DNA of 64,000 bases from Shinella yambaruensis (GCF_022899355.1 NZ_JALJCK010000004.1:124001-188000); one strand, 5' to 3'. Shown: positions 10,510 through 20,957, counted from the stretch's first letter. A program made the numbers and translations. Notes: generated by a model not told the origin, from the letters alone.

Positions 10510-11205
10510 CTAGAGCAGCGCGTTGAGGAAGGCCGTCAGGTTCGAGGTCGCATAATCGATATGCTTGTCGTCCTCCGTGCGTTTCTCCCAGGCATCGGTG
10601 AATTCGTGGCCCTCGTCGCGCGGGGTGAGCAGCACGGTCTTCATGCCGAGCGTCTTCGGCACGATGAGGTTGCGCGGCAGGTCCTCGAACATCACGGCCT
10701 GCTTCGTGTCGACCCTGTGCAGCGCCATGAACTTGTCATAGGTCGCGCCGGCCGGCTTCGGCACGTATTCGGCCGCCACGATATCGAAGACGTCGTCGAA
10801 ATGGTGGAAGATGCCGAGGGCCCTCGCCGCCATCTCAGCATGCTTGACGCTGCCGTTGGTGAAGATGAACTTGCGGCCCGGCAGCGCCTGGATCGCCTCG
10901 CCGAGCGGCAGGTCGGGCGACAGCACGTCATAGTTGATCGCATGCGCTTTTTCGAGGAAGTCCACGGGGTCGATGGCGTGATGGATCATCAGGCCCTTGA
11001 GCGTCGTTCCGTGGTCGAAATAATACTGCTTCTGCAGGGCGCGCGCTTCCTCGCGCGACAGGCCGAGCAGGGCCGAGACGTAAGCCGTCATGTTCTTGTC
11101 GATCTGGGCGAAGAGATCGACATGGTGCGGATAGAGCGTGTTGTCGAGGTCGAAGACCCAGTCACGCACATGGCTGAAATCGGCTTTGTTCGGAAGATCG
11201 GTCAT
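10510..11205 (-). CDS. Pyrimidine 5'-nucleotidase (HAD family)
   Basis: A 231-residue haloacid dehalogenase-like hydrolase with motif I DLDNTLYP (catalytic D19 and D21), motif II FTNGS and motif III/IV around FEDLPRNL. The closest family is the SDT1/PhoE-type pyrimidine 5'-nucleotidase found upstream of dapD in many rhizobia. Substrate is inferred from family, not from residues. Confidence 0.85.
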   Translation of the reverse strand: MTDLPNKADFSHVRDWVFDLDNTLYPHHVDLFAQIDKNMTAYVSALLGLSREEARALQKQYYFDHGTTLKGLMIHHAIDPVDFLEKAHAINYDVLSPDLPLGEAIQALPGRKFIFTNGSVKHAEMAARALGIFHHFDDVFDIVAAEYVPKPAGATYDKFMALHRVDTKQAVMFEDLPRNLIVPKTLGMKTVLLTPRDEGHEFTDAWEKRTEDDKHIDYATSNLTAFLNALL

Positions 11206-11308
11206 GCAGCGTCTTATGGCATGCGCCCGCGTGGAGGGAAACGGAATTTTCCATGGGAGGCTGGCGCCGGCGATGGATTTGGCCCGGCCCGCGTGCTAGC
11301 GGCAGGGC

Positions 11309-12211
11309 ATGGAACTCTGGATCCCCATCACCATCGCCGCCGCCTTCCTGCAGAACCTGCGCTCGGCCCTGCAGAAGCATCTTCAGGGCAAGCTCGGCAC
11401 GCGCGGCGCGAGCTTCGTGCGCTTCGGCTACGGCTTTCCGCTGGCGATCCTCTACGTGCTGGTGCTGAATCGCATCGTCGGCCTCGCCTTCCCCTCGCTG
11501 AACTGGACCTTTGCCTTCTGGGCCGTCATCGGGGGGCTGGCCCAGATCTTCGCCACCATGCTGCTCGTCTATCTGTTCTCTCTGCGGAATTTTGCGGTCG
11601 GCACGGCCTATTCCAAGACGGAGCCGGTGCAGGCGGCGATCTTCGGTTTCGTGCTGCTCGGCGAGCGCATCACCTTGGGCGCGGTCATCGCCATCGTCGT
11701 CGGCGTCATCGGCGTGATGCTGATTTCCGTCGCCCGCGCGCCGCTCTCCTGGCGCAACACCGTCGCTGCCCTGACGAGCCGCACCGCCCTGATCGGCATC
11801 GCCTCCGGCGCGGTCTTCGGCGTCTCGGCCGTCGCCTATCGCAGCGCGTCCCTCTCGCTCGACGGGCCGGGGCCGATCATGAACGCTGCGGTGACGCTCG
11901 CCTGCGTCACCACTTTCCAGACCGCTTTCATGCTGGTCTGGATGGCCTGGAAGGACAAGCGGGAAATCGTCGAGGTCTTGAGAAGCTGGCGCTCGTCCGC
12001 GCTGGTCGGCATTGCCGGGGTGCTGGGTTCGGCCTGCTGGTTCACGGCGATGAGCCTCCAGCAGGTCGCCTATGTGCGCGCGCTCGGCCAGATCGAGCTG
12101 GTCTTCACCTTCATGGCCTCGTATTTCCTCTTCCACGAGCGGGTCAACCGCACGGAAGTCGTCGGCTGCCTGCTCATCGTCTGCGGCATTCTGGGCCTGC
12201 TCTTCTGGTGA
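11309..12211 (+). CDS. EamA/DMT family transporter
   Basis: A 300-residue integral membrane protein with about ten hydrophobic helices arranged as two EamA repeats (about 5-140 and 155-298). Such proteins export amino acids or metabolites from the cytoplasm; the substrate is unknown. The second half ends with TEVVGCLLIVCGILGLLFW, typical of the family's last helix. It converges on argB. Confidence 0.85.
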   Translation: MELWIPITIAAAFLQNLRSALQKHLQGKLGTRGASFVRFGYGFPLAILYVLVLNRIVGLAFPSLNWTFAFWAVIGGLAQIFATMLLVYLFSLRNFAVGTAYSKTEPVQAAIFGFVLLGERITLGAVIAIVVGVIGVMLISVARAPLSWRNTVAALTSRTALIGIASGAVFGVSAVAYRSASLSLDGPGPIMNAAVTLACVTTFQTAFMLVWMAWKDKREIVEVLRSWRSSALVGIAGVLGSACWFTAMSLQQVAYVRALGQIELVFTFMASYFLFHERVNRTEVVGCLLIVCGILGLLFW

Positions 12212-12215
12212 GGGA

Positions 12216-12236
12216 CCGGCGGCGCGAAGCCGCCGG
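12216..12236. terminator. Bidirectional hairpin between EamA gene and argB
   Basis: CCGGCGGC/GCCGCCGG arms of 8 bp with a GCGAA loop lie in the 33-base gap between two convergent genes. There is no T-run, so strength is uncertain. Confidence 0.45.
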
Positions 12237-12244
12237 CAGAAGCA

Positions 12245-13132
12245 TCAGGGCACGATCAGCGTGCCGGCGCCGTGCTCGGTGAAGATCTCCAGCAGCACCG
12301 AATGGGCGGTCTTGCCGTTGAGGATAACGACGCCCTGCACGCCGGCCTTGATGGCGTCGATGCAGGTCTCGACCTTCGGGATCATGCCGCCGGAGATCGT
12401 GCCATCCTTGATGAGGGCGCGGGCCTCGGCGGCCGAGAGTTCCTTGATGAGCTGGCCGTTCTTGTCGAGCACGCCCGGCACGTCGGTGAGGAAGAGCAGG
12501 CGCGTCGCGTTGAGCGCGCCGGCGATGGCACCGGCGAAGGTGTCGGCGTTGATGTTGTAGGTGTGGCCGTCGCGGCCGGGGGCGACCGGGGCGATGACCG
12601 GGATCATCTCGGATTTGGCGAGCAGGTCGATCAGCGTGCGGTCGACCTCCACCACCTCGCCGACGAAGCCGAGATCGAGGATGCGCTCGATATTGCTGTC
12701 CGGATCGACGACCGTCTTCTTGGCCTTTTCGGCGAAGACCATGTTGCCGTCCTTGCCGCACAGGCCGATCGCCCATTCGCCCGTCTGGTTGATGAGCGCG
12801 ACGATCTCCTTGTTGATCGAGCCGGCGAGCACCATCTCGACGATCTCGACCGTCTTCTGGTCGGTGACGCGCAGGCCCCCCTCGAATTTCGATTCGATGC
12901 CCATCTTGGTCAGCATCGCGCCGATCTGCGGGCCGCCGCCATGCACCACGATCGGGTTGACGCCCGACTGCTTGAGCAGCGCGATGTCGCTCGCGAAAGC
13001 CTTGCCCAGTTCCGCATTGCCCATGGCGTGGCCGCCATATTTCACCACGATGGTCTTGTTCTCGTAGCGCTGCATGAAGGGCAGGGCTTGCGCGAGAAGG
13101 CGGGCTTGGGTTTCGCTTTCGGATAGGGACAT
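12245..13132 (-). CDS. argB: Acetylglutamate kinase
   Basis: Phosphorylates N-acetylglutamate in arginine biosynthesis. The 295-residue protein has the amino-acid kinase motifs [10 protein letters not shown] (K31 and the glycine loop) and [10 protein letters not shown], plus the conserved C-terminal segment of the arginine-sensitive type. The chosen ATG gives the standard rhizobial start ([19 protein letters not shown]); an upstream in-frame extension of 24 residues lacks family similarity. In many rhizobia argB directly follows engB; here a plus-strand anti-sigma gene lies between them. Confidence 0.96.
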   Translation of the reverse strand: MSLSESETQARLLAQALPFMQRYENKTIVVKYGGHAMGNAELGKAFASDIALLKQSGVNPIVVHGGGPQIGAMLTKMGIESKFEGGLRVTDQKTVEIVEMVLAGSINKEIVALINQTGEWAIGLCGKDGNMVFAEKAKKTVVDPDSNIERILDLGFVGEVVEVDRTLIDLLAKSEMIPVIAPVAPGRDGHTYNINADTFAGAIAGALNATRLLFLTDVPGVLDKNGQLIKELSAAEARALIKDGTISGGMIPKVETCIDAIKAGVQGVVILNGKTAHSVLLEIFTEHGAGTLIVP

Positions 13133-13398
13133 GGCGGCCTCTTGGGAATGGGTGGGCGCCTGTTTAACGCATGTTTCGTGACGATGGAATGATCCGCCCG
13201 CCATATTGCTGCCGGGGCCTGGAAAAAGACGGGCAAGGCCTGCCGGGGGCGCAAGATCGGTGGCGGGAAAGGGCGATGGGGAATATGATGGCGCGCTTGC
13301 GCATTTGCATGAGCAAAAGCGCGCGGGAATGCCTATATAGGGCCGGAGGCCCGTTCCTCGCCCCGACGCTGCCGAAACCAGAGGGAGTGCATGAGCCG

Positions 13399-14130
13399 AT
13401 GACGGCGCCCGACCGAGAGATGAGAGACCCCCGCCGCGACGAGGTGATCGCCGGCGAATATGTGCTCGGGGTGCTTTCCGCCGAGGACCGCCGCAAGGTC
13501 GAGGCGCGGCTCGTCAAGGACCGTCAGTTCGCCGCCATCGTCAATCGCTGGGAAGAGAACCTCGCCACCTTCGAGGACGACTACGAGGCGCTGCATCTGC
13601 CGCCGCGTGCCCGCTCCCCCATGGAGCAGCGCCTGCTCGGCGCGACACCACGGGATGCCGCCTTCTCCGGCAAGGTCGCGGGCGGCTGCTGGGGTTCGCT
13701 CGCCTTCTGGCGGGCGCTTGCCCTTGCCTCCTTCGCCGTTGCGGCGGGCCTTGCCCTGTTGATCAGCGCGCTCATCGCTCCACGCCCGGTGAGCGGCGGG
13801 CGCCTCGTCGCGGACCTGGCGGGAGAGGGCGCCGCGATCGATCTCGTCGCGCGCTATGACGAGGCGAGCGGCTCGCTCAAGGTGACGCCGGTCGCCGGCG
13901 GTAGCAAGGACAAGTCGCTCGAACTGTGGCTGACGCAGGAGGGCAGGGCGCCCGTCTCGCTCGGCGTGCTGCCGCAGACCGGCGAGGGCACGCTCACCGT
14001 GCCGGGGGAACTGCGTGGCCGGCTCGTCCAGGGTGCGACGCTCTCCGTCAGCGCGGAGCCCTTCGGCGGTTCGACCGGCGGCAAGGCGACCGGCCCCGTC
14101 CTTGCGTCCGGTGCCGTCCGGTTCGATTGA
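13399..14130 (+). CDS. Anti-sigma factor (RskA-type), no adjacent sigma gene
   Basis: A 243-residue protein with a cytoplasmic N-terminus ([25 protein letters not shown] is the usual RskA/ZAS-like sigma-binding start), one membrane helix at about residues 115-137 and an extracytoplasmic C-terminal RskA domain ([19 protein letters not shown]). Such proteins hold an ECF sigma factor at the membrane. No sigma factor gene is adjacent; the neighbours are argB and engB on the opposite strand. The start could also be the GTG 11 bases upstream. Confidence 0.82.
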   Translation: MTAPDREMRDPRRDEVIAGEYVLGVLSAEDRRKVEARLVKDRQFAAIVNRWEENLATFEDDYEALHLPPRARSPMEQRLLGATPRDAAFSGKVAGGCWGSLAFWRALALASFAVAAGLALLISALIAPRPVSGGRLVADLAGEGAAIDLVARYDEASGSLKVTPVAGGSKDKSLELWLTQEGRAPVSLGVLPQTGEGTLTVPGELRGRLVQGATLSVSAEPFGGSTGGKATGPVLASGAVRFD

Positions 14131-14133
14131 GCC

Positions 14134-14787
14134 CTATCGGGCGATGGCCGCGATGATGGCGTTGCGCAGGTCGTCGAGCCCGCGGCCCTTCTCCGAGGAT
14201 GTGGCCAGCACTTCCGGATAGGCGGCCGGGCGCTTGGCGATCTTCTCAAGGGTTTCGCCGACGAGGCGCGGCACGCCGGCATCCTTGATCTTGTCGGTCT
14301 TGGTCAGCACGATCTGGTAGGAGACGGCCGCCTTGTCGAGCAGGGCGAAAACCTCCTCGTCGTTCTTCTTGATGCCGTGGCGGCTGTCGACCAGCACATA
14401 GACGCGCTTCAGCGTCGAGCGGCCGCGCAGGTAGTCGAAGACGAGCTTGGTCCAGGCGTCGACCTGTTCCTTCGGCGCCTGGGCATAACCGTAGCCGGGC
14501 ATGTCGACGAGCGCCATCGGCGGCAGGTCGTCCTCGGCGCCGGAAAAGCCGTCCGGGACGAAATAGTTGAGCTCCTGCGTGCGGCCGGGCGTGTTGGATG
14601 TGCGTGCCAGGCCCTTGTGGCCGACCAGCGCATTGATCAGCGAGGACTTGCCGACATTCGAGCGCCCGGCGAAGGCGATCTCCGGCGGGCCTTCCGGCGG
14701 CAGGAATTTCATCGCCGGCACGCCGCGGATGAAGATCCACGGCCTGCCGAACAGCGGCTTGTCGTCCGGCGAGGTCGTCTCGGTCAT
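14134..14787 (-). CDS. engB: Ribosome biogenesis GTPase YihA/YsxC (EngB)
   Basis: A 217-residue Era-like GTPase needed for late large-subunit assembly. G motifs are complete: G1 GRSNVGKSS (41-49), G2 region TPGRTQ, G3 DMPGYG and G4 TKTD. The upstream in-frame extension is rejected because the family starts shortly before [12 protein letters not shown]. It is part of the rpmH-to-argB conserved cluster, here interrupted by an EamA gene on its 5' side. Confidence 0.95.
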   Translation of the reverse strand: MTETTSPDDKPLFGRPWIFIRGVPAMKFLPPEGPPEIAFAGRSNVGKSSLINALVGHKGLARTSNTPGRTQELNYFVPDGFSGAEDDLPPMALVDMPGYGYAQAPKEQVDAWTKLVFDYLRGRSTLKRVYVLVDSRHGIKKNDEEVFALLDKAAVSYQIVLTKTDKIKDAGVPRLVGETLEKIAKRPAAYPEVLATSSEKGRGLDDLRNAIIAAIAR

Positions 14788-14839
14788 AAATCGCGCCCTT
14801 GTTGTCCGGCCCCCGGCTTCCCGGTTTTGGTCGCGAAAG

Positions 14840-15751
14840 TCAAGCGCGCCGCTGCCGCCAGAGCTCGACGCCGAGATAGCACAGGAGCGCCGCCAGTACG
14901 ATGACGCCGCCGATGACGGTGCGAGCGCCCGGCACTTCGCCATGGATGACCGCCACCCAGAGCGGCGCCAGAACCGTCTCCGCCGTGCCGAGCAGGGCGG
15001 CGAGCGCCGAGGGGACGAGGCGGGCGCCGGTGACGAAGAGGGCGAGGCCGAGGCCGAAATTGAGCGCGCCGAAGACGATGAGAATGCCGAGTTCCTGGCC
15101 GCTCACGGCAAAGCCGGAGGCCTGGCTTGCCGCCACCGCGCAGGCGACGAGCGTGCCGAAGAAGACAGCGGGCGTCATGCGCACATGGGCGAAGCGCCGG
15201 GTGATGATCGTCGCGGTGGCGAAGGCGAAGGCGATCAGCAGGGCGAGCGCATCGCCCATCATCGAGACGCTGCCGCCGAGCGATTCCGAGACCATGATGG
15301 CAACGCCGCCGATCACCGCCGCGATGGCGACCCAGGTGTGGAGGGCGATCCTCTCGCGGAAGAGCAGCCATGCCATCAGCGCGGCGATCAGCGGCACGCC
15401 GGCCTGGATCAGCACGACATTGGCGACGGTCGTATAGGCAAGCGCGAGGATGAAGGATGTGGAGGCGGTGGCAAAGCACAGCCCCACCGCGATGCCGGCA
15501 AGTCCCATGCCCCTGAACAGCTGCACGGTGCCGCGCGGGCCGTCACGCAGCAGCATGAAGCCGAGCAGGAAAAGGGCGGCAAAGAGCGAGCGCCAGAAGA
15601 CGACGGTCCAGCCGTCCTCGATGGCCAGAAAGCGCGCCAGCGTGCCGCCGAAGCTCCAGACGACGGCCGAGCCCAGCACGAGGGCGGCGCCATAGCCCTG
15701 CCCCCGTCTCTCCGGAAGCGTGGGGGTGAGCGGAAGCGTGGAAGCGGACAT
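14840..15751 (-). CDS. EamA/DMT family transporter
   Basis: A 303-residue protein with about ten membrane helices in two EamA halves (first half [20 protein letters not shown], second half from about residue 165). It is a drug/metabolite exporter of unknown substrate. It lies between yidC and engB, which are adjacent in several relatives, so this gene is probably a later insertion. Start ATG was chosen at the predicted cytoplasmic tail; a longer upstream frame is possible but has no family support. Confidence 0.85.
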   Translation of the reverse strand: MSASTLPLTPTLPERRGQGYGAALVLGSAVVWSFGGTLARFLAIEDGWTVVFWRSLFAALFLLGFMLLRDGPRGTVQLFRGMGLAGIAVGLCFATASTSFILALAYTTVANVVLIQAGVPLIAALMAWLLFRERIALHTWVAIAAVIGGVAIMVSESLGGSVSMMGDALALLIAFAFATATIITRRFAHVRMTPAVFFGTLVACAVAASQASGFAVSGQELGILIVFGALNFGLGLALFVTGARLVPSALAALLGTAETVLAPLWVAVIHGEVPGARTVIGGVIVLAALLCYLGVELWRQRRA

Positions 15752-15920
15752 GGTGCGCTCGCAAGGGCAAGTCCGGCAAAAGAGCGAGAAGCGGTCTTGC
15801 GTTCGGGCTTGCATGAAGACAAAGGGTCGCCGGGAGCATGACAGGGATGCGCCCGCGCCGCTTCCATGCCAGCGACGGGGCGATGTCGCAAGCGGGCCTT
15901 GCGGAAAAATCGGCAAAAAG

Positions 15921-15945
15921 AAACCCCGGCGCGAGGCCGGGGTTT
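15921..15945 (-). terminator. Intrinsic terminator of the rpmH-rnpA-yidC operon
   Basis: Ten-base arms AAACCCCGGC/GCCGGGGTTT with a 5-nt loop, followed on the minus strand by TTTCTTTTT; a textbook intrinsic terminator 25 bases past the yidC stop. Confidence 0.88.
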
Positions 15946-15969
15946 CCTTGGAGTTCGTCGAGGCGGTCG

Positions 15970-17766
15970 TCAGGATGATCCGGCTTTCTTTCCGAACAAT
16001 CCCTTCAGATTGTCGAAAAGCTCGATCTTCACGCCGTGGCGCTTCATGATGATGCCCTGCTGGATGATCGAAAGCAGGTTGTTCCAGGCCCAGTAGATGA
16101 CGAGGCCGGCCGGGAAGGTCGCCAGCATGAAGGTGAAGATCAGCGGCATCCAGGTGAAGATCATCGCCTGGGTCGGGTCCGGCGGCGTCGGGTTCATGCG
16201 CATCTGCAGGAACATGGTGATGCCCATGATGATGGGCCAGACGCCGATCAGAAGGAAGTGCGGCACGTCGTAGGGCAGCAGGCCGAACAGGTTGAACAGC
16301 GACGTCGGATCGGGCGCCGAGAGGTCCTGGATCCAGCCGAAGAACGGCGCATGGCGCATCTCGATGGTGACGTAGATCACCTTGTAGAGCGCGAAGAAGA
16401 CCGGGATCTGCAGGAGGATCGGCCAGCAGCCCGCGAGCGGATTGATCTTCTCCTCCTTGTAGAGCTGCATCATGGCCTGCTGCAGCGCCATGCGGTCGTC
16501 GCCGTGCTTGGCCTTCAGCTCCTCCATCTTCGGCTGCATCTTCTTCATGTTCGCCATGGAGGCGTACTGCTTGTTGGCAAGCGGGAAGAACAGGCCCTTG
16601 ACGACGATCGTGGTGATCAGGATCGCGATGCCGAAATTGCCGAAATAGCGGAAGAAGAAGTCCATCATCTGGAACATCGGCTTTGTGAAGAACCAGAACC
16701 AGCCCCAGTCGATCATCAGGTCGAAGCGCGGGATGGAGTAGGACGCCTCGTACTGGTCGATGATCGGCACTTCCTTGGCGCCCCCGAAGAAGAGGTTCTT
16801 GACCTCAATCGACTGGCCGGGCGCGATGGTGACGTCGTCCTGGCGGTAGTCCGCCTGGTAGCGCGGACGGCCGTCCTGGAAGTAGGAGAAGCGCGTCTCG
16901 TAGGGCGTCGCCTGCGGCGGCACGAGGGCCGTCGCCCAGTACTTGTCGGTGATGCCGAGCCAGCCGCCGGTCGCCTTGCCGGGCGCGACCGTCGTGTCTT
17001 CCTCGGTCTCGCTATACTTCACCTCGTGTAGGCCGAGATCGCCGAGCACGCCGATGAAGCCTTCGTGCAGCACGTAGACGGACGGATCCGTCGGCTTGAA
17101 GAAGCGCGTCGAGCGGCCATAGGGCGAAAGCGCGATCGCCGCATCCGTGCGGTTCTCGATGCTGTCGGTGATCGTGAACATGTAGTGTTCGTCGACCGCG
17201 ATCGTGCGCGTGAAGGTGACGTTCTTGTCGTTGGTATAGGTCAGCTTGACCGGGGTGGTCTGCGTCAGCTTGCCGGTGCCGTCCTGCGTCCACACGGTCT
17301 GCGGGCCGGGGACCTGGCCGGTCGCCTCGCTGCCGACATAGCCGATTTCGGCAAAATAGCCGTGTTCGGTCTCGGCGGGGCTGAGCAGCGTAATGATCGG
17401 GCTCGTCTTGTCGACGGTCTCGTGGAATTCCTTCAGCTTCAGGTCGTCGAAGCGGGCGCCCGTCAGGCTGATGGAGCCGGAAAGCGACGGCGTGTCGATC
17501 TCGATGCGGGCGGACTTGGCAAGCGCCGTCTCGCGCGTCTCGGTCGTGGTGGTTGCCGCCGTGCTGCCCGGCAGCGTGCCGCTCGTGCCGGTCGCGGTCG
17601 TCGTCGTGCCGCCGGAGGTGGTGGTCTGCTGGCTCTGGGCGGCCTGCTGCGCTTCGAGCGCGGCGCGGTCCTTTTCCAGCTTGGGGTTCACATAAAGGAA
17701 CTGCCAGGCCACGAGGATCAGCACGGACAGCGCGATCGCCACGAAATAATTGCGGTTTTTTTCCAT
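15970..17766 (-). CDS. yidC: Membrane protein insertase YidC
   Basis: Inserts and folds inner-membrane proteins, alone or with SecYEG. The 598-residue protein has the N-terminal membrane anchor (NYFVAIALSVLILVAWQFLY), a Thr/Gly-rich linker (about 45-75), the large periplasmic domain (about 80-350) and the five-helix insertase core, with the cytoplasmic KMQPKMEELKAKHGDD loop and PILLQIPVFFALYKV. Its ATG overlaps the rnpA TGA (TGATG). Length is normal for Gram-negative YidC. Confidence 0.97.
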   Translation of the reverse strand: MEKNRNYFVAIALSVLILVAWQFLYVNPKLEKDRAALEAQQAAQSQQTTTSGGTTTTATGTSGTLPGSTAATTTTETRETALAKSARIEIDTPSLSGSISLTGARFDDLKLKEFHETVDKTSPIITLLSPAETEHGYFAEIGYVGSEATGQVPGPQTVWTQDGTGKLTQTTPVKLTYTNDKNVTFTRTIAVDEHYMFTITDSIENRTDAAIALSPYGRSTRFFKPTDPSVYVLHEGFIGVLGDLGLHEVKYSETEEDTTVAPGKATGGWLGITDKYWATALVPPQATPYETRFSYFQDGRPRYQADYRQDDVTIAPGQSIEVKNLFFGGAKEVPIIDQYEASYSIPRFDLMIDWGWFWFFTKPMFQMMDFFFRYFGNFGIAILITTIVVKGLFFPLANKQYASMANMKKMQPKMEELKAKHGDDRMALQQAMMQLYKEEKINPLAGCWPILLQIPVFFALYKVIYVTIEMRHAPFFGWIQDLSAPDPTSLFNLFGLLPYDVPHFLLIGVWPIIMGITMFLQMRMNPTPPDPTQAMIFTWMPLIFTFMLATFPAGLVIYWAWNNLLSIIQQGIIMKRHGVKIELFDNLKGLFGKKAGSS

Positions 17767-18158
17767 CACTCTTTCCCGGGAGCAGCAGGGCGCTGCTGCT
17801 GCTTCTGTTTCTTGACCGTCGCGATCCTGTCGTTGAGACGGGCTTCAAGGGTTTTGAAGGGGGCGCTCAACACGTCCCGTCTGGCGACAACCACATAGTC
17901 GTGTCCGGGCTCCATTGCAAACCCGGCCGATAGCCGCACCGCCTCTTTCAGGCGCCGGCGCATGCGATTGCGTTCCACGGCGTTGCCGTGCTTCTTGGTA
18001 ACGGTGAAGCCGACGCGGGGCGCTTCGTCCGGCATCTGCCGGTCGCGCACTTCGAGAAGGAACAGCGGTCCCTTGCGTTTCTCGCCCTCGCGCACAAAAA
18101 GAAACTGCGGACGGCTTTTCAGCCGTCCGACAGCAGGTTTCTCAACAGTTTTCGTCAT
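17766..18158 (-). CDS. rnpA: Ribonuclease P protein component
   Basis: A 130-residue basic protein that binds RNase P RNA during tRNA 5'-end maturation. The family signature [13 protein letters not shown] is present after [12 protein letters not shown]. It follows rpmH by 33 bases and is translationally coupled to yidC, the near-universal order. The C-terminus is extended and rich in Lys/Gln ([15 protein letters not shown]). Confidence 0.95.
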   Translation of the reverse strand: MTKTVEKPAVGRLKSRPQFLFVREGEKRKGPLFLLEVRDRQMPDEAPRVGFTVTKKHGNAVERNRMRRRLKEAVRLSAGFAMEPGHDYVVVARRDVLSAPFKTLEARLNDRIATVKKQKQQQRPAAPGKE

Positions 18159-18191
18159 GTGCCCGTCGCCTCTGTTCGGGCAGGCACGGCC

Positions 18192-18329
18192 TTAGGCCGA
18201 GAGACGTGCGCGGCCGCGGGCGCGACGTGCGGACAGGACCTTGCGGCCGCCCTTCGTTGCCATGCGGGCGCGGAAACCGTGACGACGCTTGCGAACAAGC
18301 TTGGAGGGTTGGTAGGTACGCTTCGACAT
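18192..18329 (-). CDS. rpmH: 50S ribosomal protein L34
   Basis: A 45-residue, strongly basic protein with the L34 sequence [19 protein letters not shown] followed by [11 protein letters not shown]. It is the first gene of rpmH-rnpA-yidC and is driven by the near-consensus promoter about 115 bases upstream. Confidence 0.98.
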   Translation of the reverse strand: MSKRTYQPSKLVRKRRHGFRARMATKGGRKVLSARRARGRARLSA

Positions 18330-18746
18330 TTATTTAATACCGCGGTGTGCGGCCCTTCTTGGGTTTGCGTTACGCAAGGAGCGTTGAAGTCCGGCATAGA
18401 CTTGCCCTCGCAGGAAGCCAAGCTTTCCGGACGTGCGCGGCTTATAAGGGCAAAAACGGTCGAAAGTCAATTGCGGACGCGGCGCCGTGCGCGACTGTCA
18501 CAATGGTTAACGGGGTAACGCCTAGAAGTTGCACCTGAATTGTGCTTTGTCATGCTTTGGTCACGTTACGTGAGGCGGGTTTCCCGGATTTCCAGGCTTC
18601 CTTCCCGCCCCGGTGCATTAGCGATTGCAAATGCGCCCAATGTTTGGGCGGTTGTATCAAAGTCTAATTAACTTTTAGCGTTTACCTTCCTTCCCAAGGC
18701 GAAGCGGGTGGGGCCCTCTTGCCATCCATCCTTCTTGGAGTGTGAC
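18330..18746. other. Divergent intergenic region, rpmH / chemoreceptor
   Basis: About 417 bases without a gene. It contains the rpmH promoter and a roughly 100-base rpmH leader on the minus strand. The plus-strand half is AT-rich just before the chemoreceptor (around 18,650-18,680) and presumably carries its promoter, but no clear sigma-70 or sigma-28 match was identified. Confidence 0.5.
18442..18470 (-). promoter_or_regulatory. Sigma-70 promoter of the rpmH-rnpA-yidC operon
   Basis: On the minus strand TTGACT is followed after exactly 17 bases by TTATAA, near-perfect -35 and -10 boxes. The initiation point would be near 18,435, giving a leader of about 105 nt before the rpmH ATG. A strong promoter is expected for this operon. 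Confidence 0.75.
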
Positions 18747-20753
18747 GTGAAGATACGCGGCAAAATCTATCTCATCGTGGGCTTGATGGGCCTCATCTCC
18801 GTCCTCATCGGCGGGATCGCCGTCCATGTGGTGTCGGAATACAGCGACAAGCTCCGCCAGTATGAGAACGCCGCCGACCGCGCCTTCCTTGGCGAACACC
18901 TGAACCGTCAGGTCACCGCCGTCGTCATGGAATCCCGCGGCATCTATGCCTCCAAGGACATGGAGGGCGCCGCGAAATTTGCCGAGGGCATCGCCAAGGA
19001 ACTCGACGGCATCGACAAGACGCTGAGCGAATGGCGCCCCATCGTGCCGGAGGCACAGAAGGCCGCGTTCGACGCCGTGGTGGCGCGCGCCGCAGAATTC
19101 CGCACCTTCCGCATGGAAACGGCCCGCCTCGGCACGAGCGTCTCCATCGCCGCGGCCAACGAGCAGGGCAACAACGAGGGCAACCGCGCCAACCGCAAGG
19201 CCTTCCAACAGGAGATCGACGCCGTTGTCCAGACGGACAACGAGAACCTCACCGCGATCAAGGCCGATGTCGCCGCCTTCGAAACCCTCATGCTGATGCT
19301 CGTGCTCGGCACGGTCGGCGTCGGCCTCGCGCTCGGCGGCGGCGTTGCCTTCTATATCGCGACCAACGAGCTCAGCCGTCCGATCCAGAACGTGACCGAG
19401 ACGATGAACCGTCTTGCCGGCGGCGATCTCGACACGGAAGTGCCCTATACCGGCCGCAAGGACGAGATCGGCGAGATGGCCGCCGCCGTCGCCATCTTCC
19501 GCCAGAATGCCATCACCGTGCGCGATCTCAACGCCCAGGAGGAGATCCTGCGCGAGAAGAGCGCCGACCTGCAGTCCTCGATCGCCACCGTGGTGCATGC
19601 CGCGGCGGCGGGCGACTTCTCCTCGCGCATCGACAAGGACTACCACAACGAGGACCTCAACCGCTTCGCCCGCAGCGTCAACGAACTGGTCGCCGGCGTG
19701 GAGGAGGGCATTGCCGAAACCCGCCGCGTCATCGGCGCGCTCGCCGAGGGCGACCTGACGCAGACCATGGACGGCACCTTCCGCGGCGCCTTCGCCGAAT
19801 TGCAGCAGAACGTCAACGCGACGCTCGCCACCCTCCAGCGCACCATGCGCGAGGTGCGCGCCTCGACGGATGCGATCAACGCCAATTCCGGCGAGCTGCG
19901 CACCGCCTCCGACGACCTTTCCAAGCGCACCGAGCAGCAGGCCGCCGCGCTGGAGGAGACCTCCGCCGCCCTCGAGGAGATCACCGCCGCCGTCAAGAAC
20001 TCGACGGAGCGGGCGAACGAGGCGACGACCATGGTCGGCGAGGCGACGCAGAGCGCCAAACAGTCCGGCGACATCGTGCGCAATGCGATCGGCGCGATGA
20101 GCCGCATCGAGCAGGCCTCGAACGAGATCAGCCAGATCATCTCCGTCATCGACGAGATCGCCTTCCAGACCAACCTTCTCGCGCTCAATGCCGGTGTCGA
20201 GGCCGCGCGTGCCGGCGAGGCGGGCAAGGGTTTTGCCGTCGTCGCGCAGGAAGTGCGCGAGCTCGCCCAGCGCGCCGCCAGCGCCGCCAAGGACATCAAG
20301 GGCCTCATCACCAAGTCGGGTGACGAAGTCTCCGTCGGCGTCAAATATGTGCAGGAGACGGGCGCGGCCCTCTCCGACATCGAAAACCGCGTCGTCACGA
20401 TCAACGACCGCATCCATGCGATCGCCACCGCGGCCCGCGAACAGGCGACGGGCCTCCAGGAGGTCAGCACGGCCATCAACCAGATGGACCAGGTCACCCA
20501 GCACAATGCCGCGATGGTCGAGGAGACCTCGGCCGCCACGCACAAGCTGAAGGGCGAGGCCGACAGCCTGGCCGATCTCGTCGCCCGCTTCCGTACGGGC
20601 GATGCCGTGCAGCGCGTGGCGGCCGTGCGTGCCGAGACCCGGCCGGTCGAATCGCCCGCCCGCCGCATGATCGGCAATGTCGCCCGCGCCTTCGGCGGCA
20701 ATCGCGGCGCTGCCACGGCGGCTGCCGCCCAGGAGAACTGGGAGGAATTCTGA
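18747..20753 (+). CDS. Methyl-accepting chemotaxis protein
   Basis: A 668-residue transmembrane chemoreceptor: TM1 about 7-29, helical periplasmic sensor domain about 30-180, TM2 about 185-208, a HAMP unit after it, a second HAMP-like unit (ALAEGDLTQTMDGTFRGAF), then the MA signalling domain with the conserved hairpin tip IDEIAFQTNLLALNAGVEAA. The last five residues NWEEF resemble the CheR/CheB-tethering pentapeptide NWETF. A GTG start preceded by GGAG gives the standard KIRGKIYLIVG N-terminus. The ligand is unknown. The extended upstream ATG lacks a ribosome-binding site. Confidence 0.92.
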   Translation: MKIRGKIYLIVGLMGLISVLIGGIAVHVVSEYSDKLRQYENAADRAFLGEHLNRQVTAVVMESRGIYASKDMEGAAKFAEGIAKELDGIDKTLSEWRPIVPEAQKAAFDAVVARAAEFRTFRMETARLGTSVSIAAANEQGNNEGNRANRKAFQQEIDAVVQTDNENLTAIKADVAAFETLMLMLVLGTVGVGLALGGGVAFYIATNELSRPIQNVTETMNRLAGGDLDTEVPYTGRKDEIGEMAAAVAIFRQNAITVRDLNAQEEILREKSADLQSSIATVVHAAAAGDFSSRIDKDYHNEDLNRFARSVNELVAGVEEGIAETRRVIGALAEGDLTQTMDGTFRGAFAELQQNVNATLATLQRTMREVRASTDAINANSGELRTASDDLSKRTEQQAAALEETSAALEEITAAVKNSTERANEATTMVGEATQSAKQSGDIVRNAIGAMSRIEQASNEISQIISVIDEIAFQTNLLALNAGVEAARAGEAGKGFAVVAQEVRELAQRAASAAKDIKGLITKSGDEVSVGVKYVQETGAALSDIENRVVTINDRIHAIATAAREQATGLQEVSTAINQMDQVTQHNAAMVEETSAATHKLKGEADSLADLVARFRTGDAVQRVAAVRAETRPVESPARRMIGNVARAFGGNRGAATAAAAQENWEEF

Positions 20754-20957
20754 TCGCCGCCCCCGCGCCCTGAGAGGCGCGCACGGGGCGCTGCGGCATT
20801 TCGTAGCCGGATTCCGGCCTTCGGCGCGGCGGTCGCGGGATCGCCGCGTTTTTGCCGTTTCCGCGGCGCCGTTGGAAAATTTGCCGCAATCTCCTATGAT
20901 TGGCAGGAATACGTCGCCGATCCCCGGTCGCGACGCGGCCTGCCGAGGAGTTGAAAG

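Noticed and set aside
10423-12282. A plus-strand 619-codon frame over the HAD and EamA genes
   Set aside because: Composition artefact; it shares neither frame nor motif with the supported genes.
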